NCBI GenBank assembly: GCA_002270565.1
Contig: NQMI01000131.1
Span: 62,001-126,000 of the forward strand
DNA: 64,000 nt
Direction of reading: 5' to 3'
Origin: Stenocarpella maydis
Taxonomy: Eukaryota > Ascomycota > Sordariomycetes > Diaporthales > Diaporthaceae
The first letter of the stretch is position 1, and each line of letters begins with the position of its first letter. The notes below the pieces were generated by a model. It did no database searches, was not told the origin of the DNA, and saw only the letters and a list, made by a program, of their open reading frames with translations. Both the position numbers and the translations under genes were made by a program. Shown one piece after another: positions 9,959 to 22,260 of the stretch.

Positions 9959-12466
9959 TCATTGAATCATGGAGTCGTCGAGGCCGTCATCCTCCTCAAG
10001 ACTCTCTATCGCCTCCTTGATCCTCTGGCTCGCCTAGGATTCGGTCAGTGCTTGTTCTGCATCAGACACGGATATATGATCTGAACTTACCTTGGGGTCC
10101 AAGCTCAGCGCCTGGGTGAAGTGGCGAACGGCCTGGCTCTTGTCGTTCTGTGCCTTGTATAGCTTCCCTAAGAGGAAGTGAACGAGCGCGTTGTTCGGCG
10201 CGAGGTCCCTCAGTACCAGGAGCTCCTTCTGCGCGGCCGACAGGTTGCCTACGGCGAGGAGTGCGCGGGCCTTTCTGAATCGCGCCTGTGCGGCCCTAGG
10301 CGCCAGCTCTGTCGCCTTGTTGAAGTACTGCAGGGCCTGCAGGACGTGCTTCTGCTTCTCGAGCACCGTGCCGATGCAGCAGATGAGGACGGCGTTCATG
10401 GGGTGTATTACGTGCGCAGAGTGGAAGTGGGTGTAGGCCTTGTCATAGTTCCCGAGCTTTTCGTAAACCATGCCGATGCCGTAGTATGCATTGTAGTGCC
10501 GTCGGTCTGCAGAAATCGATTGCCTGAATGCTGTCAGGGCTTTGTCATATTCTTCGTTGGCCATGTGCTCATGTCCTTGCAGCGTGTAGGCATAAGCAAA
10601 TTTGGGGTCAAGCTGAGTTGCTCGCTTGAAGCACTTGAGGGCCTGCTCGTGGTCCTTTGCTAGCGACCATGCGTTTCCGAGAGCACACCAAGACTCTGGG
10701 GAGAGCCACGCCGAGTCCACCAGCTCATGTGCGAGGAACGACAGGTCCGTCTCTCGTTTCAGGTGCCAGAGGATCGTCGAGTAAACCTCCATGTCTTGGA
10801 GACGAGTTGGGGCTATTATCCTCAGACGTCTGAAGAGCCTCTCTGCCTCAGGGTAGGCGGCTTGCTCGTACTGGGCTCGCCCCATCTGTGCCAGTACCCA
10901 CGCCGTGTCCTGGTGCGCGCGTGGTAGTGAACTGAACGACTGTAGCGAGTCCTGGCAGTTGAACTGTGAGAGCTGCTGGTAGCCATAAGCCAATCTCCTC
11001 AAGAGATCCAAGATGGCCTTCAAAGCCTCCTCGGATTTGGGTTCCGGTTCTAGGAGCTTCGAGGGAACACGTTGCACTGCCAAGGGCTCCTTCGCCGGCC
11101 CTTCCGCATGATCAACGTCCACATTCGCGTCCTCAGCTCCACGTCGGTTTCCACTAACCACACGACCGACTGCAGGATTTGGATTTGGCCTCACGAGGCG
11201 GGAGATGGGAGCTCTAGCCCTCTTCAGCTCGCGGCCATTGGACGGGCCCATCGTGGGTGCACCGGTATTCGCTTTTGGACCTGACTGTTTGAACATATTC
11301 AACCTCGCACTGCGTCGCTGAGGAGCTTCCTCCCCATGCATCGGGCGGGAATGGACCGGTTGCCCAGACACGGTCCGTTTCCTATCAGCGCTGATCGTTG
11401 GCCTGAGGAGCGATGCCGCCGTTTCGGGCTGCGATTCGGCCTCCTGGACCTTCTCTCGCCTCTTGGTCATGAGCTTGTAGCCACCACGTGGGGGTGCCTC
11501 GGGCCCCGTGTCCGCAACCTGCGCCCTATTCCTTCGAAGTGGCGCCTGAGGGGGCTCGGGATTCGTTGGTATCCGGGCCTGATGGGTATCGATATTGGAC
11601 CTATGATTGGTTGGTGTTTCCATGTCGCCTTGGTTAACGGCAGGGGCGGCGGCAGGTCCGAGTCGTGACCTCGCCGCAACAATTTTGGACATGAATTCAT
11701 TTGCGTCCGTGTCGGGCGCTTGCAGATTGCTGAAGGATGGAATGTCCTGGAATGCTGTCAACCGTTGCGGCTCAAATGGGTCCGCAGAATCATGCACGAC
11801 TGCTCGTGACGTCCTCTTAGAAACGTGGAGAGGTTCCAGCGTGTTTGGCGGGGGCTCCTTTGGGTCGACCGCAGGAGCATTCGATATTTGGTCAAGATTC
11901 TTGACGAGATTATCGTTGAGTTTGAAAATGTTAGGAACACGAACCGTCACGCCCATGTCGCATAACGAGGTGAAGGCATCCCACATCAAAGGGTTCGCCT
12001 TCAGAGCATCCTCAAAGCAGGCGATCGCCCGGTCCTTGTCGTCGTAGCCCCGGTGAAGCTTGCCCAGGAGGCAACTGCAGGCCGAGGCATCAGGATGCGG
12101 CGCCCTCAGCCCGGCGGCATGCTTCCCCATGTTATTTCTCGAAGCCCATAGTACCCGTGACTTTTCCAGCGCGGTGATGCCCTCCTTCCAGAGTTCCATC
12201 CGTAGGCATGCCTGTGCAAACACGTAGGAGCAGCCCAAATGCGTGCCCCTATATCCGGAAGCCTTGCTGACTTCATATGCGGAGCGGTCGTCGCCGAGCC
12301 GTAGGTGGCAGAGGGCGTGCAGAAAGGTGGCCTCGGTCTGTCTATCCCTGTCCTGAGCGCATAGTCTCTCGGCGAAGAAGAGAGCATTGTTGGGTGAGAG
12401 GTTGTCGAGATGGTAATATACAGCCTGCCTTAGGATCTCGTTGGTGACGGCTTGGGAGGGCGCCAT
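9959..12466 (-). CDS. cdc27: Anaphase-promoting complex subunit 3 (Cdc27/BimA), TPR protein
   Basis: Two exons, 12466..10091 and 10033..9959, with a 57-nt intron (GTAAGT...CCTAG, phase 0) encode 816 residues. The N terminus (ILRQAVYYHLDNLSPNNALFFAERL) and a first TPR block to about residue 200 are characteristic of BimA/Nuc2/Cdc27. A long disordered basic and Pro-rich linker follows (about 210-470). The C-terminal half is a TPR array with repeats such as WCALGNAWSLAKDHEQALKCF and AYTLQGHEHMANEEYDKAL. The short last exon gives the acidic end SLEEDDGLDDSMIQ. In the APC/C this subunit binds the Ile-Arg tails of Cdc20, Cdh1 and Doc1. It is essential for exit from mitosis in Aspergillus. Without the intron the ORF would end in an unrelated tail, so the last exon is well supported. 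Confidence 0.95.
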
Positions 12467-13792
12467 ATTCGGGAGGATGGGCTCCGCCCGAGCTCTTGTA
12501 GCAGTGAATTATGTACAGTCAGTGGGCCCTTGGATCCATGAGAGATTCCGGAGAATTCGTTGAAGAGCAAGGGGTCGAGTTGGCGGGTATCTCTTTCGCG
12601 TGGGAAAGAATCGGGAGGTGTGGGTAGGGCGTCGATAGGATCAATGCCGAGTACCGGTGGTGGAATGCCGTTGTTCGCCGCTTGCGTATAGATGATTGAG
12701 GAGCTGGGTCGCGGATGCAGACGTGGTCCCTGTAACGCCGGGATAATATGCAAATATCAAAGGGAAAAGCACAGAACAGCATAGAAGACTAGCACGGCAG
12801 GAGCACGCGCTGCCAGAAGTGACAGGAGCAAGTGCAGAGCGACGTGACGTTGGTGGTGGGTGGCGGTCGGTTGCCCAAGCCAAAAATCCTCCTCGGCGCC
12901 AGAACGACTCAGCGATGGTGCCGTCCAAGGCCTGATGGTTCCCTGGCGTCGTATGGTACGGGTATTGTTCACAGTGGTCTGCCTCAAATGGGCATGTCGC
13001 GCTTCCCAAGAATCGAGAGCACCGCACGCGTCGTGACAAGGGCTGAAGCCGGAGTGACGAACGAGGTCATGTTTTGGTTCCCCGTCGCGAATTGGCGCAG
13101 GAAGGCACAACCACGATCGCAACCCAAGACGACTGGATTGGGTCGATGAACAGCCGCTGACCAGTTGACTGCAGGAGCCTCCCCAGAAAAGCAGAGGTGG
13201 GGAAGGGAGAAGCGGCTCCGTTGAGCAGGTAGGGTCCCAGAGAAGGCAGGTCGTGAAGTTCGGGTCGCCGAGGCAGAAGTGCTCCTGCAATGCACACACG
13301 CACGAACTCGCACACGCGCACAGCCTCTGATGTTGACGTTGGGCGCCTGCCGCGCAGCCGCTCAGTCCACCTGGAAGCAGCTGCGGCCAGTGATTGGCCA
13401 GCAGCTCTGGCCGCTCAGCAACCGCCAACCTTGCGGGCCCCGCTGACCCCAGGCTAGGGGTACGCGGCTACTGTACCGTTCTACATGGTCTACTCTAGTC
13501 TAGTACACTACTGTATATACGGAGTACATGCCATGCACACGGATGGATCCCCGACTTATTTTCAGCCTCCCTCCCAATTCCAAACTGGACAACGTGGACC
13601 ACAAACACCAAGAGCACCCACGGACCTGCCATCGCGAACCACACGTTGAGCCTCTCACTCATCTGCTGCGCTACCCCAGCATTCACGCACTCGCTCGGTG
13701 CACGCCACGCAATCAAGCCACCAGAGTCACGACTTCCCTCGTCTTCTTTTCTCTCGCACAAACACATATACCTGACTTGATCGCTCCACACG
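12467..13792. promoter_or_regulatory. Divergent promoter region of APC3 and Snd2
   Basis: About 1.3 kb between opposed start codons. A CTAGTCTAGTACACTACTG-type string and a TACGGAGTAC motif (13518-13527) lie about 270 bp before the Snd2 ATG. ORFs of up to ~220 codons cross this stretch but have no domain-like sequence, so I treat it as non-coding. Confidence 0.5.
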
Positions 13793-14284
13793 ATGGCTCA
13801 AAAGGCGAAAAAAGACCGCGCAAAGTCCAACGCCGAGTCGCTGAAAAGCCTCCACATTGGCGCCGCTGCCGTCAACGGCCTCTTCCTCCTCTGGTTTCTC
13901 TTCGTCAGGTCGCGCTCCCTGTGGGCCTACGCGCTGCTTTCCCTGCCCAGCTTCGCCTGCCAGTTCGCGCTCGAGAAGGCCGGGCGCCCGTCCTTTGACC
14001 GCTCCACGGGGGCCCTAAGGTCCTCGGGCGAGGACCTCTCCGCCCCGGGCCTGACCGAGTACATGTGGGACGTCGTCTGGGTCACCTGGGCCTGCCAGGT
14101 GCTCGTCATGCTCTTGGGGGACTGGCTGTGGCTTCTCTGGGCCGTCGTCCCCGCCTACGGCGCCTACAAGGGCTACGGCCTGCTCGGCATTGCAAGGGGC
14201 ATGGCCGGCATGCAGGGCGCCGCAGGACAGGGCCAGCACGAGGCCGCCCCGCTTGTGAACCGGAAGCAGCGGCGTGCTGCATGA
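13793..14284 (+). CDS. snd2: SRP-independent targeting protein Snd2 / TMEM208 family
   Basis: A single-exon ORF of 163 residues. The N terminus is basic and cytosolic (AQKAKKDRAKSNAESLKSLHIGA). It is followed by hydrophobic segments at about 22-36 (AAAVNGLFLLWFLFV), 42-58 and a hairpin at about 85-125 (VVWVTWACQVLVMLLGDWLWLLWAVVPAYGAYKGYG), the layout of the DUF788/TMEM208 family. The tail ends NRKQRRAA. Homologues are ER membrane proteins; yeast Snd2 helps deliver substrates to the translocon independently of SRP. The start codon follows a pyrimidine-rich leader and matches the family N terminus. The gene is convergent with the DUF3605 gene, only 106 bp apart. Confidence 0.9.
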   Translation: MAQKAKKDRAKSNAESLKSLHIGAAAVNGLFLLWFLFVRSRSLWAYALLSLPSFACQFALEKAGRPSFDRSTGALRSSGEDLSAPGLTEYMWDVVWVTWACQVLVMLLGDWLWLLWAVVPAYGAYKGYGLLGIARGMAGMQGAAGQGQHEAAPLVNRKQRRAA

Positions 14285-14390
14285 TCTCGCGTTGAGCTGG
14301 CGCACGTGGAGACGAATATGTGTGGGGTAGCCATCTATGATTCTATGGTCCAGAACCTGAACTGTCCTTGGCTATACTCTACTGAATAAC

Positions 14391-15094
14391 TTATGCATGT
14401 GGCCTGGCCCACTCGGCAATCACCGCCCGGTCTGCGTCTTTGACCAAGACGTGGATGTGTTCCAGAGCGCGGACACTCTGCAGGGCGACCCAGTTCTTGA
14501 ACCACATCACGCGCCACTCGCCTCCCGGGCCCAGCTTGTCGATAAAGTACGTCTTGACAAACTCCATTATGAGCCTCCTGCTCTCGGGGGTCACGTCTCC
14601 GGTCTCGGGGTCTGTCGGGATGATGGTCCGGGTCCAGACGACCAAGTGAGTGATGCCGGGTGCGAGGCCGTAAGGCCAGTCATTGACGAGGACGCTGTAG
14701 TCGGATGGATCTTTGAAGGGAATCTCAGAGGCGGGTGTGAAAGGAATTGAGCCCCATGATTTTGGCAGGCGGTGTTGTAGCAGGAAGTTGGTCATGGACC
14801 CATAGGCCGTCTTCGTCTCTGCAGTCCACTTCATGTACAAGCGGAGATCTGAGGGCTTCCGCTTCAGCACGGAGAGGTTGTTGGTCTCTGTGAAACTGGT
14901 CAGGAAAGGGGGCCCAGGATAGTTTACTCGTAGTAATCACACAAAACCCGGGGCTGGGTAGACAGGCCTCACTCACCGATGATTTCCCTCAGCTCGTCCC
15001 AATCATGGTATTTGAACTCGTCGTCCGTCTGTGAAAGTACCCACTTGTCAACCTCGGTCAACGGGAAAGGAGCGTCCTCGACCTTGTCGCCCAT
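14391..15094 (-). CDS. DUF3605 protein (N-acetylglucosamine-induced protein 1 type)
   Basis: Two exons, 15094..14977 and 14887..14391, with a 90-nt intron (GTGAGT...TTCACAG, phase 1) encode 204 residues. The N-terminal exon carries FPLTEVDKWVLSQTDDEF and HDWDELREII. The second carries the family core, including LPKSWGSIPF, DYSVLVNDWPYGLAPGITHLVVWT and WFKNWVALQSVRALEHIHVLV. This pattern matches fungal DUF3605 proteins, one of which was named in Candida for induction by N-acetylglucosamine. The biochemical role is unknown. No signal peptide or membrane segment is seen, so it is probably cytosolic. It is convergent with Snd2. Confidence 0.85.
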
Positions 15095-15634
15095 TGTGAG
15101 CAGCTTCAAGCAGCAGGTCAGCTTTCACCTAGCAGCTTCAGGCCCAAGTCACTGACAGTGGTAAGATGGTCTCTCACCTTACGAGCTTGCAGTCCTTACC
15201 AGCCCTGGCGTAGGAAGAAAAAGAGAGATCACAATCTCGAACTCGCAGTCCTGGCGACTGCTGTAACCTGGTGGTTTTTGTGGCACGGTCTGACATGCGC
15301 GCCACTCCTAAAGGGCGTCCCTGTCACTGCACTCGTTCTGCTTGTCTCGCCCTGCACAGCCCCAGTCGGCAGACAGCCGTGCAGTGAGACGGCGGGGCGC
15401 TCGGCTGCCCGGCCGGCCGGTGATTCCGCTGCCCGCTTCGGCTTGGCTTTGGGCACAACATCGTCTCTACTACTGCGGTATGCTTAGCTATATATTTAAT
15501 CATCTCAAGTCTTACCTAAGTAACACATCATCCTATTTCTTAGTCAGTTTCGGTTTAATTCTGGTCACAATTCCCTCCTTTTTTTTTAAAAAAAAAAAAA
15601 GGAAAAAAAGGGGGGGGGAGCTGCGGCAGTCGCT
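15095..15634. other. Intergenic interval before the transposon block
   Basis: About 540 bp that becomes AT-rich after ~15480. It ends in a low-complexity stretch (T run, A run, then nine Gs near 15570-15619). No gene was recognised. It should include the DUF3605 promoter. Confidence 0.5.
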
Positions 15635-15802
15635 CCATACAGTCGTAAACGCTCAAAGACCCAGCGTTAGCCTATTTGTTAGTGGAGGGCTGAAGGGGAT
15701 GATACATTTGGATTTGGAAGTGGCAATCATGTTTTTCGCGGCCCCATGTCAGGAAGAATATGGGTGGATATCATCATTGGAGGCAGGTTCGGTGCAAAGT
15801 CC

Positions 15803-15807
15803 TTGAA
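15803..15807 (+). repeat. Left target-site duplication TTGAA
   Basis: The five bases TTGAA directly precede the LTR that starts TGTGGC. The same five bases follow the right LTR at 25328-25332. Five-bp duplications are normal for Ty1/copia integrases. Confidence 0.75.
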
Positions 15808-16031
15808 TGTGGCAATAGTAGTGTGCAACAGCACATTGGTGGGCTATCGCTACAGCCACCGTACTGTAGCCAGAGGGCGTAGTTGCTTACTAAGCAACTA
15901 CCACCCACTATATAGACCCGAGATAGCTGGCGGGCTATGCCCACTGCACCCACTGCACCCACAACTCGAAAGATAGAGAGAAATATAACAATAACACCCC
16001 ACTCGTATTGCAATATGTGACCTATCCAACA
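15808..16031 (+). repeat. LTR, left copy (224 bp)
   Basis: Starts TGTGGCAATAG and ends CCAACA, the usual TG...CA termini. It contains a 9-bp tandem duplication (CCCACTGCA repeated) absent from the LTRs at 16753 and 25113. It looks identical to the copy at 17730-17953. Confidence 0.85.
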
Positions 16032-16752
16032 CTAATCAGTGGTTGCAAGGGCGACCACAGATTAGCAAGGATTGAAGAGATAGATCATTATTGCTTTAAT
16101 AGTGACTATGCTAACGGTACTAACGGCATCACTCCTTGAAGACACTCCGGTAGTCTTTAGCGATATCATTACTACTTATCATAAGAAGAAGAGGGCTCTA
16201 TATATATAACGCTATACTCTACCTTCATTCCACGTGTGTTTATTACGCCCTGAGTATTGTTGGAAAGCAACTGTGGAATGCGTGAGGCTGCATAATATTA
16301 CCAACCTATGGCTACTCTTGAAGATAATGCTGGAGATATTACTACTTTAGCACCTATTGGCAACTACCCTAGCAATCCCCTTGGCAATTAGCTACACCAG
16401 CCGAGGTTAACCTTACCAGCCGGCACATTTTACTACCCCTGCTAACAGCTTACCCCTATATACTTACTACCCCTTATCACTATCTTTTTTACCCCTACTT
16501 TGCCCTAATACACCCCTATTCTTTACTATAATACTATATATTAACCATATGATTCATATATTATGATGGCGAACCTCTGTGATGAGAATAATACCTCTAT
16601 GCTATTGGCATTAACAGCTATACTAACAGTTACTACTGGTCTTGACCCTATTAACTTGTTGGATATAATTGAGGATATATTACTTAAGGAGGCTACTGCT
16701 AAGATGAGCCTNGAAATACATGGTGCTGATGTGTGTACCAAGCGAGCACTAC

Positions 16753-16967
16753 TGTGGCAATAGTAGTGTGCAACAGCACATTGGTGGGCTATCGCTACAG
16801 CCACCGTACTGTAGCCAGAGGGCGTAGTTGCTTACTAAGCAACTACCACCCACTATATAGACCCGAGATAGCTGGCGGGCTACGCCCACTGCACCCACTA
16901 CTCGAAAGACAGAGAGAAATACAAGAACAACACCCCACTCGTATTGCAATACGTGACCCATCCAACA
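16753..16967 (+). repeat. Extra LTR copy (215 bp) at a contig end
   Basis: An LTR without the 9-bp duplication and with fewer RIP-type changes than the right LTR. The bases before it (...AGCGAGCACTAC) match neither flank of the main element. It is followed by the same post-LTR bases and then the N gap. It probably belongs to a different genomic copy joined here through the ambiguous base at 16712. Confidence 0.7.
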
Positions 16968-16980
16968 CTAATCAGTGGTT

Positions 16981-17556
16981 NNNNNNNNNNNNNNNNNNNN
17001 NNNNNNNNNNNNNNNNNNNNNNNNNNNNNNNNNNNNNNNNNNNNNNNNNNNNNNNNNNNNNNNNNNNNNNNNNNNNNNNNNNNNNNNNNNNNNNNNNNNN
17101 NNNNNNNNNNNNNNNNNNNNNNNNNNNNNNNNNNNNNNNNNNNNNNNNNNNNNNNNNNNNNNNNNNNNNNNNNNNNNNNNNNNNNNNNNNNNNNNNNNNN
17201 NNNNNNNNNNNNNNNNNNNNNNNNNNNNNNNNNNNNNNNNNNNNNNNNNNNNNNNNNNNNNNNNNNNNNNNNNNNNNNNNNNNNNNNNNNNNNNNNNNNN
17301 NNNNNNNNNNNNNNNNNNNNNNNNNNNNNNNNNNNNNNNNNNNNNNNNNNNNNNNNNNNNNNNNNNNNNNNNNNNNNNNNNNNNNNNNNNNNNNNNNNNN
17401 NNNNNNNNNNNNNNNNNNNNNNNNNNNNNNNNNNNNNNNNNNNNNNNNNNNNNNNNNNNNNNNNNNNNNNNNNNNNNNNNNNNNNNNNNNNNNNNNNNNN
17501 NNNNNNNNNNNNNNNNNNNNNNNNNNNNNNNNNNNNNNNNNNNNNNNNNNNNNNNN
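16981..17556. other. Assembly gap (576 N)
   Basis: A run of undetermined bases. Open frames spanning it are meaningless. Confidence 1.
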
Positions 17557-18633
17557 CCATACAGTCGTAAACGCTCAAAGACCCAGCGTTAGCCTATTTG
17601 TTAGTGGAGGGCTGAAGGGGATGATACATTTGGATTTGGAAGTGGCAATCATGTTTTTCGCGGCCCCATGTCAGGAAGAATATGGGTGGATATCATCATT
17701 GGAGGCAGGTTCGGTGCAAAGTCCTTGAATGTGGCAATAGTAGTGTGCAACAGCACATTGGTGGGCTATCGCTACAGCCACCGTACTGTAGCCAGAGGGC
17801 GTAGTTGCTTACTAAGCAACTACCACCCACTATATAGACCCGAGATAGCTGGCGGGCTATGCCCACTGCACCCACTGCACCCACAACTCGAAAGATAGAG
17901 AGAAATATAACAATAACACCCCACTCGTATTGCAATATGTGACCTATCCAACACTAATCAGTGGTTGCAAGGGCGACCACAGATTAGCAAGGATTGAAGA
18001 GATAGATCATTATTGCTTTAATAGTGACTATGCTAACGGTACTAACGGCATCACTCCTTGAAGACACTCCGGTAGTCTTTAGCGATATCATTACTACTTA
18101 TCATAAGAAGAAGAGGGCTCTATATATATAACGCTATACTCTACCTTCATTCCACGTGTGTTTATTACGCCCTGAGTATTGTTGGAAAGCAACTGTGGAA
18201 TGCGTGAGGCTGCATAATATTACCAACCTATGGCTACTCTTGAAGATAATGCTGGAGATATTACTACTTTAGCACCTATTGGCAACTACCCTAGCAATCC
18301 CCTTGGCAATTAGCTACACCAGCCGAGGTTAACCTTACCAGCCGGCACATTTTACTACCCCTGCTAACAGCTTACCCCTATATACTTACTACCCCTTATC
18401 ACTATCTTTTTTACCCCTACTTTGCCCTAATACACCCCTATTCTTTACTATAATACTATATATTAACCATATGATTCATATATTATGATGGCGAACCTCT
18501 GTGATGAGAATAATACCTCTATGCTATTGGCATTAACAGCTATACTAACAGTTACTACTGGTCTTGACCCTATTAACTTGTTGGATATAATTGAGGATAT
18601 ATTACTTAAGGAGGCTACTGCTAAGATGAGCCT
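17557..18633 (+). repeat. Right copy of the 1,077-bp duplication
   Basis: Repeats 15635-16711 at a 1,922-bp offset and then continues without break into the rest of the retrotransposon. This is therefore the copy joined to the intact interior. Confidence 0.8.
17730..17953 (+). repeat. 5' LTR of the main element (224 bp)
   Basis: TG...CA-bounded LTR, preceded by TTGAA and followed by the element interior. It differs from the 3' LTR by a 9-bp tandem duplication and by transitions in the 3' copy. The primer-binding site should follow at ~17954, but I could not match it to a tRNA with confidence. Confidence 0.85.
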
Positions 18634-20200
18634 TAACCCCAGTCTATAGGGGGTAGACCTAGATCCAGATGCTCTGAGTAACCTAAGATTATATGTAATC
18701 TATCTTAATACTTATATGTAAGTATGCTACTAAGCATATGTAAGGCATACTGGCTAGGAAGTCTATATTGACTTTAAGGATGACTTTAGGGATTGGAAAG
18801 AGCAAATATTTAAAGTAATTTATCATGATATTCTTACTGCCCTTAAGAATATGTTGTAAAGTAAGGGAATATACCTATGGGTTAATGATAATGTAAAGGC
18901 CTTTGTGGAACTATTAGAGATAGATTTCCTATTAAAAGCCCTAGTATCTGTGTAATACTAGTACCAATAGATGATATAGTTGAAGAGATATCGTGATTAT
19001 ATCCTCTTTAATAATAGTCTATCATTTGAGGAACGCCAACTAGCACCAAGTAGCAATAGAGGGATAGGCCCAAGTACTTATGGACCTATATTACAACCTA
19101 CTGCCCTAACCATACCCAGATCTCAGTCCCTATCCCGTCAGCTATAGGGTATGTATAACTATGAGACTTCTGATAGCTATGGATTACTACTTAAGTGGGA
19201 GGAATTCCGAGCTGCCTATGAGAAGTATGCCATGATCCCTCTGCAATAGCTATATGCTATACTACTGGAGAAGGGCATATCTATTAATATGGCTAAGTAT
19301 TACTTAAATAATGAGAAATTTACTGGAGCAACGAATGAAGTACTTGATAATAAAATCTGTTTTTTTATAATATCTGCAAAAATAATTACCTATACCTAAC
19401 TTACTTCTGGGCAGTATTACCCGTGATATTAAAGGGTGAAGCTAAGGATTTTTATATATGGTTAATTATAAATAAGGATACCTTTACTATAGTATATGCT
19501 AAACTTAAGCAATAATTTAATATAGATAGCAGATAATAAGTGTATTTAATAATATGAAATACTACTACTTTTGCATTAATATAGTAGAAGAATGAGGATA
19601 AAACCTTATTAGAAATAGTGGAAATCTTGATTAAAAATATAAAGTAATACTCCTGAATACTTAGCTATAAAGAAGCACTTAGAGATAAACTACTATATAA
19701 TAACCTTATTCATATTATATGCAGTATACTTGAGTTTTACTTTATTAAGCTAATAGCCCCGGCTATTGCTAATGAAGTATGTAATATGCTCCGTTGTTGT
19801 GCTGCATTATTAGGGCCTTAATGCCCCTCCCGGTTATATACCATAGGGCAAGGTAATAATAATGGATAGGATGGTAATTATGATGAGGATGAAGAATAAG
19901 ATGATAAGCAGTACCTTAATAGTAACCAGTTCTATATTAACTGCCGGTATAATAATGACTAGCGGCATGGAGGTAACTATATAAAGAACTCTATGTGTGG
20001 GTAATATCCCCCGGGATGAGGTAATTACTATCCCTAAGGCAACTTCTGGCTGCTCTTTAAAGGATGCAACCGCCCCTATAAACGGAATAATGGAAATAAT
20101 CCCCTATATAAAAAGAAATGCTTCATTTACCAGAAGGAAGAATACTAGTTATTAAATCACTCTTTTAAAGAGCGCTAAAGGGCTAAAGGTATATATATAA
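18485..20200 (+). pseudogene. gag remnant with broken zinc knuckle
   Basis: Begins at a tandem ATGATG (18485-18490) and reads MMANLCDENNTSMLLALTAI before in-frame stops appear at about 18645. The zinc-knuckle region near 20114-20160 reads KKCFIYQKEEY followed by a stop. Two expected knuckle cysteines are replaced by Tyr (TGC to TAC) and a Gly by Glu, all G-to-A changes expected from RIP on the other strand. Boundaries are approximate because the frame is interrupted many times. Confidence 0.7.
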
Positions 20201-22260
20201 ATATATATAGCGCTATGGATTAACCCCCCTTAGATAATAAATTTCATGCATTCTTTATTAACTATAAGGGCATTAACTATAAGGGTAACAACTAGGAGAG
20301 CACCAGTATATTTATTAGTAATACTAAAGCCTGAGAAAACTATATGTGGCTGGTAGATTAAGCTTTCCTTTATATCTTTGGTATTAATAATAATAAGGAG
20401 GACTAGGATGGCCCTAGCTTTGTAACTGATGAGAATAATATTAGCAGTAGTGATAATAAAGCTGATGAGGAAGCTGGCGATATTAAGGAAGTCTTTATAA
20501 TAGATAACTACTCGCGCTAGTACTTCCAGGGGATCCTCCCAGATACTAGCGCAGCTAACTATTCTACTGCTAAGTACAACTAATATACTGCTCTACAGCA
20601 ACTGTTACCTATTACTCTTGATAAGTCTTGCGTAGGCGAAGCATCAGTTTACTTCAAACTAGGAAAACTACTATAGTTAATAGGAGCAACTATAGTTAAT
20701 ATAACAACTAGCAACTTAATGTTCTATATAATAAAGATAGTAACCCCCTTCCTCTTATATATATAAGATATAAATGTATACTTACTCTTTATGCAAAATA
20801 TAACTAATAAAGTTGTATAATATAAGCTAAATTAGCAGCATAAGAAGATGTTTCCTGTTATTTGGAAGTAGGGATACCTATGGTTCCTTATAAATATTAA
20901 TAAGGATAATAATATCCTCATTTTCTTCCTTATAGAAGTTGAACTATAGCGGCTATATAGATGATTTAGGTACCCATTTATTAATTATCTTTTCCGGCTA
21001 TTAATAGGCGCAAGTTATAATATTGATTCCTTAGTATTAGAGGCTATTACTAAGTTCTATTACTACTGTTAAATGTACTCTCCTATGCCCCAAAGATTCA
21101 AGTTCAACCTCCGTAATGATGTTGACTTTAACTATAAGGTTGTTGTAGATGTAATATACTTAATAGGCCTTCTTGTACTATACGTTATTAACTTAGTTAC
21201 TTCCTTTTAAGTTGGATAATTCTTACCTTCTCTTTCCACTAAAGATATATAGGAAGCCCTATGAAGTTGCTAGATTAATATATATATAAGTCCCTTAGAC
21301 CGCCTTATATCTAATGCGGGGACTAACTTTGCTTCTAATAAGTTTAAGAGCATAGTATATATTATGGGGATTATATATAAATAGATACCTATAGAAGCAT
21401 ATTAGTTAATTAGTAAAGTAGAGCGATATTATGCTCCTTTATATAAGGCTTTTAATATCTTATATGCTAAGTTATTAACTATATTTACTAAGGAAGCTAT
21501 ACTATAAATAAGCTTTACAGCAGTTAATAATACGGTTGGCCCGGATGGCCTTATGCTAACTCTCCTAGTGTTTGGAGTATACCCATATGTAACAGAAGAC
21601 TCTGCCCCTATGCTATCTACTCTAAGGAGAGCTGAGGTAGTATAAAAGGTAATAAAGGAGATCAGGAGAATTAATACAGCATGTAAAATTAATAAAGCAT
21701 TATATATAAGGAACAGCCTAAATATATCAGGAATCTTAAGCCTTCCACTCTAGAGTAAAGTATGCATATAGTAAGAAAAGACTGGGTAATAAGGCCTATA
21801 TAAACTGCTCTCTATTAATAACTATAATATAATAATTAATCTACTAAATAGATTAGTTGTTTTCTAGTTAACCTTTATATAGCTATACTACCGGGATAAA
21901 GAAGGACCTATTGATCTGCTAAACCCTGATAATATTCCTAAGGAGCTAATATGCTTTAAGCCAGACCCTATACCGGCTATCCCTAACCTAGTAGTTCCTT
22001 AATAATGAGGACAGCCATAGGGAACCAAGAACAAGCAGAAGGCAGTCATTACTACGGATAACAATAATAATAAACCTGCTGCTAATAATAGTGATAATAA
22101 GGTGGAAGATAAGATTATCGCCCATGCATTCCTCACCTAATGTAAGATTGAGAACTATGAACTCGCTTTAAAGCTCTGCTAGGATAGCATTATTACCACC
22201 TCAGGCAACCCCTTTAAGGAGTTAGATAATAGGGAAGTATTTAAGCTAATTAGCTAAGGA
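20200..22260 (+). pseudogene. pol remnant: protease/integrase region
   Basis: Interrupted frames with an integrase signature. Around 21058-21200 the translation resembles the zinc-binding end and catalytic core start of copia integrase (YYC then stop, then MYSPMPQRFKFNLRND, VVVDVIYLIG). Around 21300-21350 it reads DRLISNAGTNFASNKF, matching the core segment with the second catalytic Asp region. Stops interrupt it every few tens of codons. A protease is expected upstream by element order but was not recognised. Confidence 0.65.

Larger units (their letters stand above)
15635..16711 (+). repeat. Left copy of a 1,077-bp duplication (flank + LTR + start of gag)
   Basis: By eye this segment is the same as 17557-18633, at a constant offset of 1,922 bp. 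It contains ~173 bp of sequence outside the element, the full LTR and the first part of the retrotransposon interior. Because flanking DNA is duplicated as well, transposition alone does not explain it. An ambiguous base at 16712 and a run of Ns at 16981-17556 mark contig breaks. An unmerged overlap of two contigs is the simplest reading. Confidence 0.8.

Noticed and set aside
12757..13428. A 223-codon minus-strand ORF between APC3 and Snd2
   Set aside because: Cys/Ser/Pro-rich sequence without a domain. It overlaps the divergent promoter region and several equally long ORFs.
16733..17728. A 331-codon open frame across the N gap
   Set aside because: Most of its codons are undetermined bases; the ends are LTR and flank sequence. 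It is an artefact of the gap.
15808..17953. Two nested copia insertions at the same site
   Set aside because: The duplicated block includes non-element flank and is interrupted by an N gap. An unmerged contig overlap explains it more simply than two insertions.
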